From contig DDCQ01000057.1 of assembly GCA_002334915.1 (NCBI GenBank), forward strand, positions 1-13,106: DNA of 13,106 nucleotides, given 5' to 3'. This document shows, piece after piece, positions 1 through 7,014 of this stretch (its first letter is position 1; each line of letters starts with the position of its first letter). The DNA is from Porticoccaceae bacterium UBA2002 (GTDB lineage: Bacteria; Pseudomonadota; Gammaproteobacteria; Pseudomonadales; Porticoccaceae). The translations under genes and the position numbers were made by a program. The notes under the pieces are model-generated. The model did not search any database. It was not told the origin of the DNA and saw only the letters and a program-made list of their open reading frames with translations.

Positions 1-70
1 AAGCGGGTCCTGACTGATCTCAAGGGACTCTCCAGATGCTCTGTGGCACGATCTCCCCAACAAAAAATAC

Positions 71-904
71 CTACAAATACCCAACCAACGGATCACCACC
101 AGAATAACTAGTCAAACTGGCCAGCGAATCGATAAACAAATAAAACAATTCCGCCTGGGAAGAAACATCCAACTTAGCGTAACTATTCTTGCGATGCAGC
201 TTAACCGTTTCAGGAGAAATTCCCAGACGCTCCGCAATCGACTTGGTCGAATGACCATGCAAAAACAACTGCACCACCTGAGACTCGCGATCAGTTAGAT
301 AAGCAGTACCAAAATGTTTAAGCGCACTATCCAGCTGATTAGGTAGCTGGTTACCAGCGCCTGTTGAATCCTTAGACTTAATTTCCGCACCCCACTGCGC
401 CTTGCAGATAGTCTCTACTACCGCAGTAATATCCGCGAGCATAGCGATCTGACTGCGATTAAAACGCTGGGCAAAAGATAGGCGGCTAAGAGAAATATTC
501 AGAAACTGATGCGGGGCAATATGAACAATATAGCCAATTTCATCCTTGATTTCCGTATGCTTGAAATAACTGCGGTAGTACTCGGTTTTTTCAAAACCCT
601 CAGGTGCCAGGTCGCTCAGTCTGTGCAGTCCAGATTGCTTTGCATCGACGGCGGCGCGATAAAAAGGGTCCAGGAGATAGGCGCCATTGATAAACAGATC
701 AATCTGACTCTCTCTCTCCAGCGGAGGAATATCGTTGTAATGAACCTGGGGTATTTCACTGCGGTAATAATGGATAATAAGTGCATTGTCGAAAGGCACC
801 ATACCTTTAAGCATACTCAGGAGCAGTGAGGGTAGGCGGTCGCTGCCAATCTCTGGCATTATAGCTGCTAGCTTATCGCTGAAGTCCTGTAATCTAGTAG
901 TCAT
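71..904 (-). CDS. LuxR-type HTH transcriptional regulator
   Basis: A 277-residue DNA-binding regulator with a C-terminal LuxR/FixJ-type helix-turn-helix at about residues 203-258. It opens with LTDRESQVV, and the recognition helix lies around SPETVKLHRKN (230-240). The N-terminal 170 residues are not a response-regulator receiver: there is no phosphoacceptor Asp pattern. They have the pattern GAYLLDPFY (74-82), then a DLAP element (98-101) and a DE-G-Y element near 121-125. I have seen this layout in stand-alone LuxR regulators whose sensing domain is GAF-like or undefined, so the ligand is unknown. The ATG at 904 has AAAGG nine bases upstream. The gene lies 27 bases after the unknown 174-residue gene on the same strand, so the two are probably co-transcribed. 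The target is unknown; divergent sdaA is one candidate, by position only. Confidence 0.88.
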   Translation of the reverse strand: MTTRLQDFSDKLAAIMPEIGSDRLPSLLLSMLKGMVPFDNALIIHYYRSEIPQVHYNDIPPLERESQIDLFINGAYLLDPFYRAAVDAKQSGLHRLSDLAPEGFEKTEYYRSYFKHTEIKDEIGYIVHIAPHQFLNISLSRLSFAQRFNRSQIAMLADITAVVETICKAQWGAEIKSKDSTGAGNQLPNQLDSALKHFGTAYLTDRESQVVQLFLHGHSTKSIAERLGISPETVKLHRKNSYAKLDVSSQAELFYLFIDSLASLTSYSGGDPLVGYL

Positions 905-931
905 TATCCAGAGCCTTTATTTCAGGGTTTC

Positions 932-1456
932 CTAGATTTCAAACTGGGCGGGATCCATAAACATCAGGCGCACCACCAGACAGTCGTCATGGGGTTCTAC
1001 CGACATCATCAATACATTGATTTCGCCATCGATCTCAACACCGCTCGGGAGATTAAACAGAATGCCACCATTGGCCTCATTAGTAAGGGTACGCAGTTCT
1101 TTAAGTTCTTTATCTTTGCGCACCTCGGTTTCAAATTTTTGCAACAGTGACCTGATGGCGATATCAAAGTTGGGAAAGTTAAACTGCCCGCGATACTCGC
1201 TGCGGTCTAGCTCTAATTTAATGGGAATAACGGCGCCTGAGTTTTCTGAGGTTAGCTGTCCGGAGCTTACCTTGATACCCTGTTTCAGGTCCTTAAACAG
1301 CTTTTTAGCTGCCTCCGGTTTTTGCCTGACAAAGGCGGCCACTAATAAGTTCGCGCCCAAATTAAATAGCTTGCGTGCATCGATATTAATACTTTGTTGT
1401 TCGGTCATTACTTGCTGCCACATCGGTTTGGAAACGCAAGACTCTAACTCAAACAT
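932..1456 (-). CDS. Unrecognised 174-residue protein
   Basis: I do not recognise this protein. It has no signal peptide or membrane segment. The middle is Lys/Glu-rich and probably helical (about 96-125), including KDKELKELRTL, followed by a C-terminal half that looks like beta strands (ILFNLPSGVEIDG, then LVVRLMFMD) ending at FEI. It is probably a cytoplasmic globular protein. The start is uncertain: the ATG at 1456 has a poor ribosome site, and in-frame ATGs at 1423 and 1408 are alternatives, the last giving MTEQQSINID. A short ORF in another frame (1449-1511) overlaps this start by 8 bases, so the true N-terminus may lie there through coupling or a frameshift. It precedes the LuxR-type regulator by 27 bases, suggesting a two-gene transcript. 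The opposite-strand ORF over this interval is Ser/Leu-rich shadow-like sequence. Confidence 0.7.
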   Translation of the reverse strand: MFELESCVSKPMWQQVMTEQQSINIDARKLFNLGANLLVAAFVRQKPEAAKKLFKDLKQGIKVSSGQLTSENSGAVIPIKLELDRSEYRGQFNFPNFDIAIRSLLQKFETEVRKDKELKELRTLTNEANGGILFNLPSGVEIDGEINVLMMSVEPHDDCLVVRLMFMDPAQFEI

Positions 1457-1511
1457 CCAGTAAATGTAATAGTTTCAGGAAGTTTTTATCCACTTTGGCG
1501 GGTACAGCCAT
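1449..1511 (-). CDS. Possible 20-residue leader ORF or misplaced 5' exon of the next gene
   Basis: A short ORF of 20 codons begins with ATG at 1511 and encodes MAVPAKVDKNFLKLLHLLDV. It ends at a TGA that lies 8 bases inside the 174-residue ORF, in another frame. The peptide is protein-like (charged, then amphipathic LLHLL) and its codons resemble those of neighbours, but the ribosome site (AGAG just upstream) is weak. It could be a translationally coupled leader, or the real start of the downstream gene separated from it by one base, either as a mutation or error or through a +1 shift at GTT TGA. It could also be chance. Confidence 0.3.
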   Translation of the reverse strand: MAVPAKVDKNFLKLLHLLDV

Positions 1512-1528
1512 ACTCTGGTCGGTTTTGT

Positions 1529-1548
1529 TATCACGGTGAATATCACGG
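1529..1548. repeat. Direct repeat TATCACGG with 12-base period
   Basis: TATCACGG occurs at 1529-1536 and again at 1541-1548. Between them a GTGA (1536-1539) forms inverted pairs with both TCAC cores (1531-1534 and 1543-1546), giving three alternating half-sites. It lies upstream of the minus-strand pair and of sdaA. The spacing does not fit a CRP site (TGTGA-N6-TCACA). It may be an operator for an unidentified regulator, or chance. Confidence 0.35.
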
Positions 1549-1624
1549 GCCCTTAATATCTGCAGCCTCGAACATTGAGATATCGCTAAACGGTTATTCA
1601 TAGTCTATTTTTAAATGTTACGGG

Positions 1625-1643
1625 GGCCTTGAATAGGCCTTGA
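1625..1643. repeat. Direct repeat GGCCTTGA with 11-base period
   Basis: GGCCTTGA occurs at 1625-1632 and 1636-1643, separated by ATA. The 11-base period is about one helical turn, as expected for two regulator subunits on the same DNA face. The pair sits about 60-75 bases before the sdaA start codon, where an activator or repressor could act. No protein can be assigned to it. Confidence 0.4.
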
Positions 1644-1701
1644 GTTCTGCCCAGGTTGTTGGGGGCGATTGTGCTAGAGATTAAGAGTAGAGATTTAGAG
1701 C

Positions 1702-3102
1702 ATGGCTATAAGTGCATTTGATTTATTTAAAGTGGGTATAGGCCCTTCGAGTTCCCATACGGTTGGGCCTATGTTGGCGGGCAATCAATTTGTCCGGGCT
1801 CTTAAGTCTGATGGGATTCTCAATCAGGTCAGCCGCATAACTGCTGAGCTCTATGGCTCTCTGGGGGCTACGGGCAAAGGACATGGCACGCCCAAGGCAG
1901 TATTGCTGGGGTTAGAAGGAGAGCTTCCGGATCAGGTGGATGTGCCTTCTATTGCCGGACGAGTGGCGGCTATCCGTGACAACGGACGTCTCTGTCTGCT
2001 GGGGGAGCATGCAATTAACTACAATCATGATCTGGACTTTAAACTGCACCGCCGCAAGGCGCTGGCGTTCCATCCCAACGGTATGATTTTTACGGCTTTT
2101 GATCAGGCCGGCGCTGAGCTCAGTAAGCGCACCTTTTTCTCGGTAGGTGGTGGTTTTGTGGTTGATGAGTTTGCAACGGGCTCAGACTGCATAGTGGAGG
2201 ATAGCAAGCAGCTGACCTATGGTTTTGACAGTGCCAATGAGTTGTTACAGCTATGCACTGAGCAGGGGCTGAGCATCTCTGATGTCATGCTTGAAAACGA
2301 AAAAGCCTGGCGCTCTGAGCAGGAGACCAGGGACGGCTTGCTGCATCTATGGGCTGTTATGCAGGCCTGTGTTGGCAATGGTATTGCCAATGGCGGCATT
2401 CTGCCTGGTGGTCTCAATGTGCCTCGCCGTGCCCGCGAGCTGCACCAACAGTTACTGCATAGACCAGAGGCGGCTATGGCGGATCCACTATCGGTGCTGG
2501 ATTGGGTCACTCTCTATGCTCTGGCTGTGAATGAAGAAAATGCCGGCGGCGGCCGGGTGGTGACTGCGCCTACCAATGGGGCGGCGGGTATTATTCCGGC
2601 TGTACTGCACTACTATATGAGATTTGTTCCCGGCGCCTCGGATGAGATGGTGGTGAGGTTTCTGCTGACTGCTGCTGCCATTGGTATTCTATATAAAAAG
2701 AATGCTTCTATCAGCGGAGCAGAGGTAGGTTGTCAGGGGGAGGTGGGTTCTGCCTGTTCTATGGCTGCCGGCGCATTGGCTGAGGTGTTGGGTGGCAGCC
2801 CTGCTCAGGTTGAGAATGCTGCGGAAATTGGTATGGAGCATAATCTTGGACTCACCTGTGACCCGGTGGGCGGGCTGGTGCAGGTGCCCTGTATAGAGCG
2901 TAATGCCATGGCTTCGGTCAAAGCGATACATGCGGCGCGCATGGCTCTGCGCGGCGATGGCTCGCATTTTGTGTCCCTCGACAAGGTGATTCGTACCATG
3001 CGCAAGACGGGTGAGGATATGAATAAGCGCTACAAGGAAACGTCGCGGGGCGGACTGGCAACTCATGTTCTCGAGGTGCCAGTCAATATTATCGAATGCT
3101 AG
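1702..3102 (+). CDS. sdaA: L-serine ammonia-lyase (L-serine dehydratase), iron-sulfur type
   Basis: Deaminates L-serine to pyruvate and ammonia in the cytoplasm, using a [4Fe-4S] cluster. At 466 residues it is the single-chain type, with beta and alpha domains fused, and close to the usual 455-460. The N-terminus carries the family signature [18 protein letters not shown] (about 7-24). The alpha domain holds [12 protein letters not shown]. Three cysteines, Cys344, Cys386 (LTCDPVGG) and Cys397 (VPCIER), are spaced as the cluster ligands of the Legionella enzyme (343, 385, 396). The last residue is Cys466. In Legionella the C-terminal cysteine folds back into the active site as a fourth ligand, and here it is conserved. 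The ATG is supported by the family N-terminus, although its ribosome site (TTTAGAGC) is poor. The gene converges with purC and overlaps it by 4 bases. No serine transporter is adjacent. Confidence 0.97.
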   Translation: MAISAFDLFKVGIGPSSSHTVGPMLAGNQFVRALKSDGILNQVSRITAELYGSLGATGKGHGTPKAVLLGLEGELPDQVDVPSIAGRVAAIRDNGRLCLLGEHAINYNHDLDFKLHRRKALAFHPNGMIFTAFDQAGAELSKRTFFSVGGGFVVDEFATGSDCIVEDSKQLTYGFDSANELLQLCTEQGLSISDVMLENEKAWRSEQETRDGLLHLWAVMQACVGNGIANGGILPGGLNVPRRARELHQQLLHRPEAAMADPLSVLDWVTLYALAVNEENAGGGRVVTAPTNGAAGIIPAVLHYYMRFVPGASDEMVVRFLLTAAAIGILYKKNASISGAEVGCQGEVGSACSMAAGALAEVLGGSPAQVENAAEIGMEHNLGLTCDPVGGLVQVPCIERNAMASVKAIHAARMALRGDGSHFVSLDKVIRTMRKTGEDMNKRYKETSRGGLATHVLEVPVNIIEC

Positions 3103-4202
3103 TCGATTAGCCCGTACTTTTCTTGGAGAATCTCAATAATCTCTGCTTTAGGGTTATCGGAGATAACCAGTGGCTGGCCGGTAATTTTCTCGGCCATGCT
3201 GACATAGGTTTCTGATACTGCCATCATCACTGACTCTGGCAGGTCATTATCTTCAGCTAGAGCGCGGCGCTCATCCATACGGTTTTTGTCCAGCAAAATA
3301 TCCGGATCTGGGAAGTGGCTGAGCAGCAGCTGGCGGAAACCCTCTTTGGAGTTCTCTACCACCTTACCCTCTCGGTAACTTGGACCATCCCAGATACGCG
3401 ATGAATCTGGGGTGCCGACTTCATCCATATAGATCAGTTTTTCGTTGCCAGCACGGTCGGTGACATAGCCAAATTCAAACTTTGTGTCGACAAATATCTG
3501 GTCCAGCTTGGCCAGCTCGTCACTGATTACGTCAAAGCCTTCACCCAGCAATTTCTCATAGATATCAATATCGTCGTGAGAATTAAATTTAAAGCTCTGG
3601 TAGTTGTTCTCGATATCCGCACGCGAGACATTGACATCATCGACCTCTGGAACACCTGGTATACCAGTGAGAATACCTTTGGTGGAGGGAGTGATCAGTA
3701 GCTCGGGGAGCTTCTGATCGCGCTCCAGGCCTTCGGCTATCTGTATGCCGCAGAAATCGCGCTCGCCCTTAGCGTAGGAGCGCCACATAGAGCCGGTAAT
3801 ATACTGGCGGCAGATGGCTTCAATCATTACCGGACGGGCCTTTTGCACAATCCACACCAGAGGGTGGGGAACATCGAGAATATGGCTGTCAGCCAGTCCC
3901 TTCTCACGAAATAGCTTAAACCACTGGTTAGAGATGGCGTTGAGTGCAGCCCCTTTACCTGGAATACCATTCATGCCACCTTCGCCATGCCAGATGCATT
4001 CGAAAGCTGAAATACGGTCACTGATAACCATAATGGCCAGCGGCGCATCTGGAGCTACATCGTAATTATGTTCAGCGATCAGACGGTGGCTATCGGCTGC
4101 GGTCAGCCAGTAGACGCAGCGCACTTTGCCGCTGTGCACCGGCTCATCGGTGCGAATGGGAAGATCGTTGTTTACCGCCAATACTCTATCAGCAAGACTC
4201 AT
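3099..4202 (-). CDS. purC: Phosphoribosylaminoimidazole-succinocarboxamide synthase (SAICAR synthase), long form
   Basis: Joins CAIR and aspartate using ATP to make SAICAR in de novo purine synthesis. This is the about 367-residue form known from Vibrio and relatives, not the about 237-residue E. coli form. Visible family segments are PVHSGKVR near the N-terminus, [68 protein letters not shown], then a C-terminal extension ending in KYGLID. I start it at the ATG at 4202 ([11 protein letters not shown]), because known homologues begin there. A longer reading from a TTG at 4256 adds 18 residues unlike the family, has no ribosome site, and begins at or upstream of the likely transcription start. 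The stop TAG lies in a CTAG shared with sdaA's stop. The gene is monocistronic and divergent from the yfcH-like operon. Confidence 0.96.
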   Translation of the reverse strand: MSLADRVLAVNNDLPIRTDEPVHSGKVRCVYWLTAADSHRLIAEHNYDVAPDAPLAIMVISDRISAFECIWHGEGGMNGIPGKGAALNAISNQWFKLFREKGLADSHILDVPHPLVWIVQKARPVMIEAICRQYITGSMWRSYAKGERDFCGIQIAEGLERDQKLPELLITPSTKGILTGIPGVPEVDDVNVSRADIENNYQSFKFNSHDDIDIYEKLLGEGFDVISDELAKLDQIFVDTKFEFGYVTDRAGNEKLIYMDEVGTPDSSRIWDGPSYREGKVVENSKEGFRQLLLSHFPDPDILLDKNRMDERRALAEDNDLPESVMMAVSETYVSMAEKITGQPLVISDNPKAEIIEILQEKYGLID

Positions 4203-4258
4203 ATAAATGCCCGGTGGTGTTTGTTTGTAGGGAAAATTATTAACTTCAGGGATCAACT

Positions 4259-4287
4259 ATAATAGCAATACACTGACTGGGGAGCAA
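4259..4287 (-). promoter_or_regulatory. Candidate sigma70 promoter for purC
   Basis: Read on the minus strand, TTGCTC (4287-4282) is followed after 17 bases by TATTAT (4264-4259). This matches the -35 at 3 of 6 and the -10 at 5 of 6, with ideal spacing. Transcription would begin near 4252, leaving a leader of about 50 bases before the ATG at 4202. No PurR-type palindrome was evident by eye. Confidence 0.5.
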
Positions 4288-4298
4288 AATAATTATTG

Positions 4299-4328
4299 TG
4301 GTCATTAATGGATTTTGGCTCGTATAAA
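4299..4328 (+). promoter_or_regulatory. Candidate sigma70 promoter for the yfcH-SDR-ybfF operon
   Basis: TGGTCA (4299-4304, 4 of 6 to the -35) is followed after 18 bases by TATAAA (4323-4328, 5 of 6 to the -10). Transcription would start near 4335, leaving a very short leader that still contains the Shine-Dalgarno at 4337-4343. It lies beside the purC promoter on the other strand. Confidence 0.35.
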
Positions 4329-4336
4329 ACGCCAAT

Positions 4337-4343
4337 AGGAGAG
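4337..4343 (+). promoter_or_regulatory. Strong Shine-Dalgarno that points to an ATA start codon
   Basis: AGGAGAG lies with AGGAG (4337-4341) seven bases before the ATA at 4349. This is one of the best ribosome sites in the window and there is no ATG, GTG or TTG near it in any useful frame. It therefore fixes the start of the yfcH-like gene at ATA. Confidence 0.75.
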
Positions 4344-4348
4344 GCCTT

Positions 4349-5251
4349 ATAAAGACTATATTAATCACTGGTGGAACTGGCTTTATTGGCCGCCATCTTA
4401 GCACTGAGGCTAGTGCTCGGGGCTGGCAGGTTGTGGTATTGACCCGTGATACTGTCGCCGCGGCCCGCAGGTTGCCCGCCGAGGTCAGGCTGATAGAGTC
4501 GCTGGATAGGCTTGGCGACGATCAGGCTGTAGATGCTGTGGTTAACCTCGCCGGGGAACCTTTAGCGGCTGGCCGCTGGACTGAGGCTCGGAAGCAAAAA
4601 TTTATCAGTAGTCGGGTGGCAACCACCGAGGCCCTATATCAGTTTTTCGCTGCCAGAGAGCAGCAACCCGAGGTGCTGGTCAGTGGCTCGGCAATAGGTT
4701 ACTACGGGGCAGGCAATGCCCAGGATAAGCCTGTCGATGAATCAGCGGCTGCGGTGGATAACTTCTCCCATCAGCTCTGTAAAAGCTGGGAGAAGAGTGC
4801 GGCGCCTTTCGAGTCACTGGGCATCAGGCTGGTGCGTTTGCGCACTGGCATTGTGCTGGGCGAGGAGGGGGCTCTGGCCAAGATGTTGCCACCCTTTAAG
4901 TTGGGCCTCGGAGGGCCGGTGGGCGATGGCCGGCAGTGGATGCCCTGGATTCATATCAGCGATATGGTGGCTTTAATTTTATATTCTGTCGACAAGGCTG
5001 AACTCAGTGGCCCAGTCAATGCAACGGCCCCCAATCCTGTGCGCAATCGTGACTTTACCCGGGCATTGGGCGCAGCCTTGCATCGGCCTGCTATTTTTCC
5101 CATGCCTGGGCCAGTGGTTAAACTACTGTTTGGGCAAATGGGTGAAGAGTTGCTATTGCAGGGTCAGAGGGTAATTCCGCGTAAAGTTCAAGACAGTGGT
5201 TTTAACTTCCAGTATCCTCTACTCGAAGGTGCATTGGCCGATCTGCTGTAA
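4349..5251 (+). CDS. yfcH: YfcH-like NAD(P)-dependent epimerase (TIGR01777 family), probable AUA start
   Basis: A sugar-nucleotide-epimerase-like Rossmann protein of the atypical SDR class; the substrate is not known for this family. Read from 4349 it is 300 residues, close to E. coli YfcH (297). It begins x-K-T-I-L-I-T-G-G-T-G-F-I-G, the nucleotide-binding loop being residues 8-14. Further on are VNLAGEPLA, SGSAIGYYG (Tyr118/119), RLRTGIVLG, PWIHISDM and the C-terminal DUF1731-like part with GQRVIPRKV. The position where the family has its initiator Met is ATA, seven bases after a strong AGGAG. The first conventional start in frame is GTG at 4433, which would remove the whole nucleotide-binding loop. 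An in-frame TAA at 4325 excludes a start further upstream. So this is a real AUA start, a recent ATG-to-ATA change, or a sequence error. It is followed after 30 bases by the SDR gene. Confidence 0.88.
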   Translation: MKTILITGGTGFIGRHLSTEASARGWQVVVLTRDTVAAARRLPAEVRLIESLDRLGDDQAVDAVVNLAGEPLAAGRWTEARKQKFISSRVATTEALYQFFAAREQQPEVLVSGSAIGYYGAGNAQDKPVDESAAAVDNFSHQLCKSWEKSAAPFESLGIRLVRLRTGIVLGEEGALAKMLPPFKLGLGGPVGDGRQWMPWIHISDMVALILYSVDKAELSGPVNATAPNPVRNRDFTRALGAALHRPAIFPMPGPVVKLLFGQMGEELLLQGQRVIPRKVQDSGFNFQYPLLEGALADLL

Positions 5252-5281
5252 TTAGAAAAATTAAAATAAAAAGGTTTAAAA

Positions 5282-6109
5282 ATGAACAGAAATTTTGCGG
5301 GCAAGACAGTGGTTATTACTGGCGCCTCTGCAGGAGTGGGTGCAGCCTGTGCCCGGGCATTTGCTGCACTAAATTCGAAGCTGGTGCTGGTCGCGCGGGG
5401 TCGTGCCGGGCTGAATAAGATTTCCAAAGAACTGCGCGGTATGGGCTGCGAAGTGCTGACTGTGGCTATGGACGTGGCAGATTCCAATGACTGTATCAAG
5501 CTGCTGAAAAAAGCTGAGACCAAGTTTGGTCAGGTGAATGTGGTGATTAACAATGCCGGTATGCATGCTCGCGGTGATCTTGAGACTGTGGCGCCGGAAG
5601 AGGTTGCTGCTATGGTTGATATTAATCTGCGTGCACCCATTGTGTTGTCCTGTGCCGCTATTCCCTTCTTACGCCGCGCCGGCTCTGGTGCCATCGTCAA
5701 CATTGGTTCTCTGGCTGGCCGTGCGCCTCTGCAGGGTGCTGCCACTTATTCCAGCACCAAGGCGGGGCTTCGTGCCTTTACCTATGCCCTTGCCGATGAG
5801 TTAAAAGAGGCTAATATCCATGTGGGTGTGGTTTCTCCTGGTCCGGTCGATACTGGCTTTATTATGGATGAGATAGATCAGGTTGAAGATATTGTGTTCT
5901 CCCAGCCCATGAGCTCGGCGGAGCAGGTGGCCGACGCGGTGGTGGCTTTGGCTGCTGGCGAAGCGACGGAGATTTCCATGCCGACCTTTGGTGCCAAAAT
6001 GACCACGTTAAGTTATTTATTCCCTGGCCTGCGCCGCAGCTTGCGTCCCATGCTCTATGAACAGGGGCGTAAAAACAAAGAGAAGTATCGCAAACGCGCG
6101 GCCCAGTAA
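5282..6109 (+). CDS. Classical short-chain dehydrogenase/reductase (SDR)
   Basis: A cytoplasmic NAD(P)-dependent oxidoreductase of 275 residues; its substrate cannot be read from the sequence. Classical SDR motifs are complete: cofactor loop TGASAGVG (13-20), NNAG (90-93), catalytic Ser143, Tyr156 and Lys160 in YSSTK, and PGPVDTGF after the active site. Arg39, just after the second strand (LVLVARGR), suggests an NADP preference, by inference. The C-terminal 40 residues are basic (ending KNKEKYRKRAAQ) and include LSYLFPGLRRSLRPML, perhaps membrane-associating. The ATG at 5282 has AAAAAGG seven bases upstream. It sits 30 bases after the yfcH-like gene and 33 bases before the YbfF-like hydrolase, so the three probably share a transcript. 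Confidence 0.93.
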   Translation: MNRNFAGKTVVITGASAGVGAACARAFAALNSKLVLVARGRAGLNKISKELRGMGCEVLTVAMDVADSNDCIKLLKKAETKFGQVNVVINNAGMHARGDLETVAPEEVAAMVDINLRAPIVLSCAAIPFLRRAGSGAIVNIGSLAGRAPLQGAATYSSTKAGLRAFTYALADELKEANIHVGVVSPGPVDTGFIMDEIDQVEDIVFSQPMSSAEQVADAVVALAAGEATEISMPTFGAKMTTLSYLFPGLRRSLRPMLYEQGRKNKEKYRKRAAQ

Positions 6110-6142
6110 ATCTGCAATTTAAGGGTAATCCCAGAGCAATTA

Positions 6143-6943
6143 ATGAAGCTGAACTATGTAGAGCAGGGTGCCCCTGATAAGGGCGCAGCAGAATCGGACG
6201 CTAAACCTGCGGTTATTCTGATGCATGGCATGTTTGGTTCGCTGAGTAATCTGGGCAATCTGGCCCGAGAGCTGTCGGCAGACTACCGCGTTATCTCTGT
6301 GGATCTGCGCAACCATGGAGACTCACCCCATGAGGAAATGATGACTATCCCTCTAATGGCTGGGGATATTGTCGAGCTTATGGATGACCTTGGGTTATCC
6401 AAATCACATCTGATTGGCCATTCACTGGGCGGCAAGATTGGCATGCAGGTAGCGCAGATCTGGCCAGATCGCGTGTGCAGTCTGGTGGTGGCCGATATAG
6501 CGCCAGTCAATTACCCCCAGGCAAACAGCCATGTGGTGGATGCTCTTAGTGAATTGCACAACAGTACTGTCGAGAGTCGCACTGTCGCAGACCAGATACT
6601 GGCGGGCTATATTCCCGATATGGCTACCAGGGGCTTTATACTAAAAAATCTGCAGCGCGATAGTCATGGCGGTTTAAGCCTTAAGCTCAATGTTGCATCC
6701 ATTGTGGCCAACTACAGCAACAGCCTGGTGGATGCCCCCGAGGGTCCTCCTTTTGCTGGGCCCTGCTTATTCTTGAAGGGCGAACTGTCGGCCTATATTC
6801 AGGATAAACACCGGCCACTGATCAGTTCGCTATTTCCCGCCTCTGAACTTGAGATAATTGAGGGCGCCGGTCATTGGTTGCATGCTGAAAAGCCAGAGCA
6901 GTTTAATAACTCGGTAATCGGCTTTCTAAACGCAAATCGCTAA
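6143..6943 (+). CDS. ybfF: YbfF-like alpha/beta-fold esterase
   Basis: A 266-residue soluble alpha/beta hydrolase close to E. coli YbfF, an esterase whose structure and acyl-ester (including acyl-CoA) activity have been reported; the physiological substrate is uncertain. The oxyanion region is LMHGMFGS (27-34). The nucleophile elbow is GHSLGG with Ser94. Asp118 in VADIAPV matches YbfF Asp113, and His244 in GAGHWLHAEKP matches the catalytic His. VDLRNHGDSP (54-63) is a further YbfF hallmark. The start MKLNY matches the family, although the ribosome site is weak (AGAG). It differs from E. coli in a 14-residue insert rich in Ala/Asp/Glu after strand 1. It is the last gene of the yfcH-SDR-ybfF set; the 71 bases after it hold no clear terminator. 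Confidence 0.92.
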   Translation: MKLNYVEQGAPDKGAAESDAKPAVILMHGMFGSLSNLGNLARELSADYRVISVDLRNHGDSPHEEMMTIPLMAGDIVELMDDLGLSKSHLIGHSLGGKIGMQVAQIWPDRVCSLVVADIAPVNYPQANSHVVDALSELHNSTVESRTVADQILAGYIPDMATRGFILKNLQRDSHGGLSLKLNVASIVANYSNSLVDAPEGPPFAGPCLFLKGELSAYIQDKHRPLISSLFPASELEIIEGAGHWLHAEKPEQFNNSVIGFLNANR

Positions 6944-7014
6944 AAATATTTATCGATCCATAGTAAACTAGCGGCCAAATTTTACTGTCCCCAACCCAAC
7001 TTCAGGAAACCGCA

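Noticed and set aside
1017-1463. 148-residue plus-strand ORF opposite the unknown 174-residue gene
   Set aside because: Ser/Leu/Arg-rich with no recognisable pattern; the minus-strand product has balanced composition and sits in an operon with the LuxR gene.
1530-1546. CRP binding site
   Set aside because: TCAC/GTGA half-sites are present but their order and spacing do not fit TGTGA-N6-TCACA.
4433-5251. Epimerase read from GTG 4433 as the true gene start
   Set aside because: It removes the GGTGFIG cofactor loop that is encoded just upstream in the same frame, and has no ribosome site to compare with AGGAG at 4337.
6944-7014. Terminator after ybfF or a promoter for the aminotransferase gene
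   Set aside because: No stable hairpin with a T run, and TAAACT at 6964 has no acceptable -35; not supportable.
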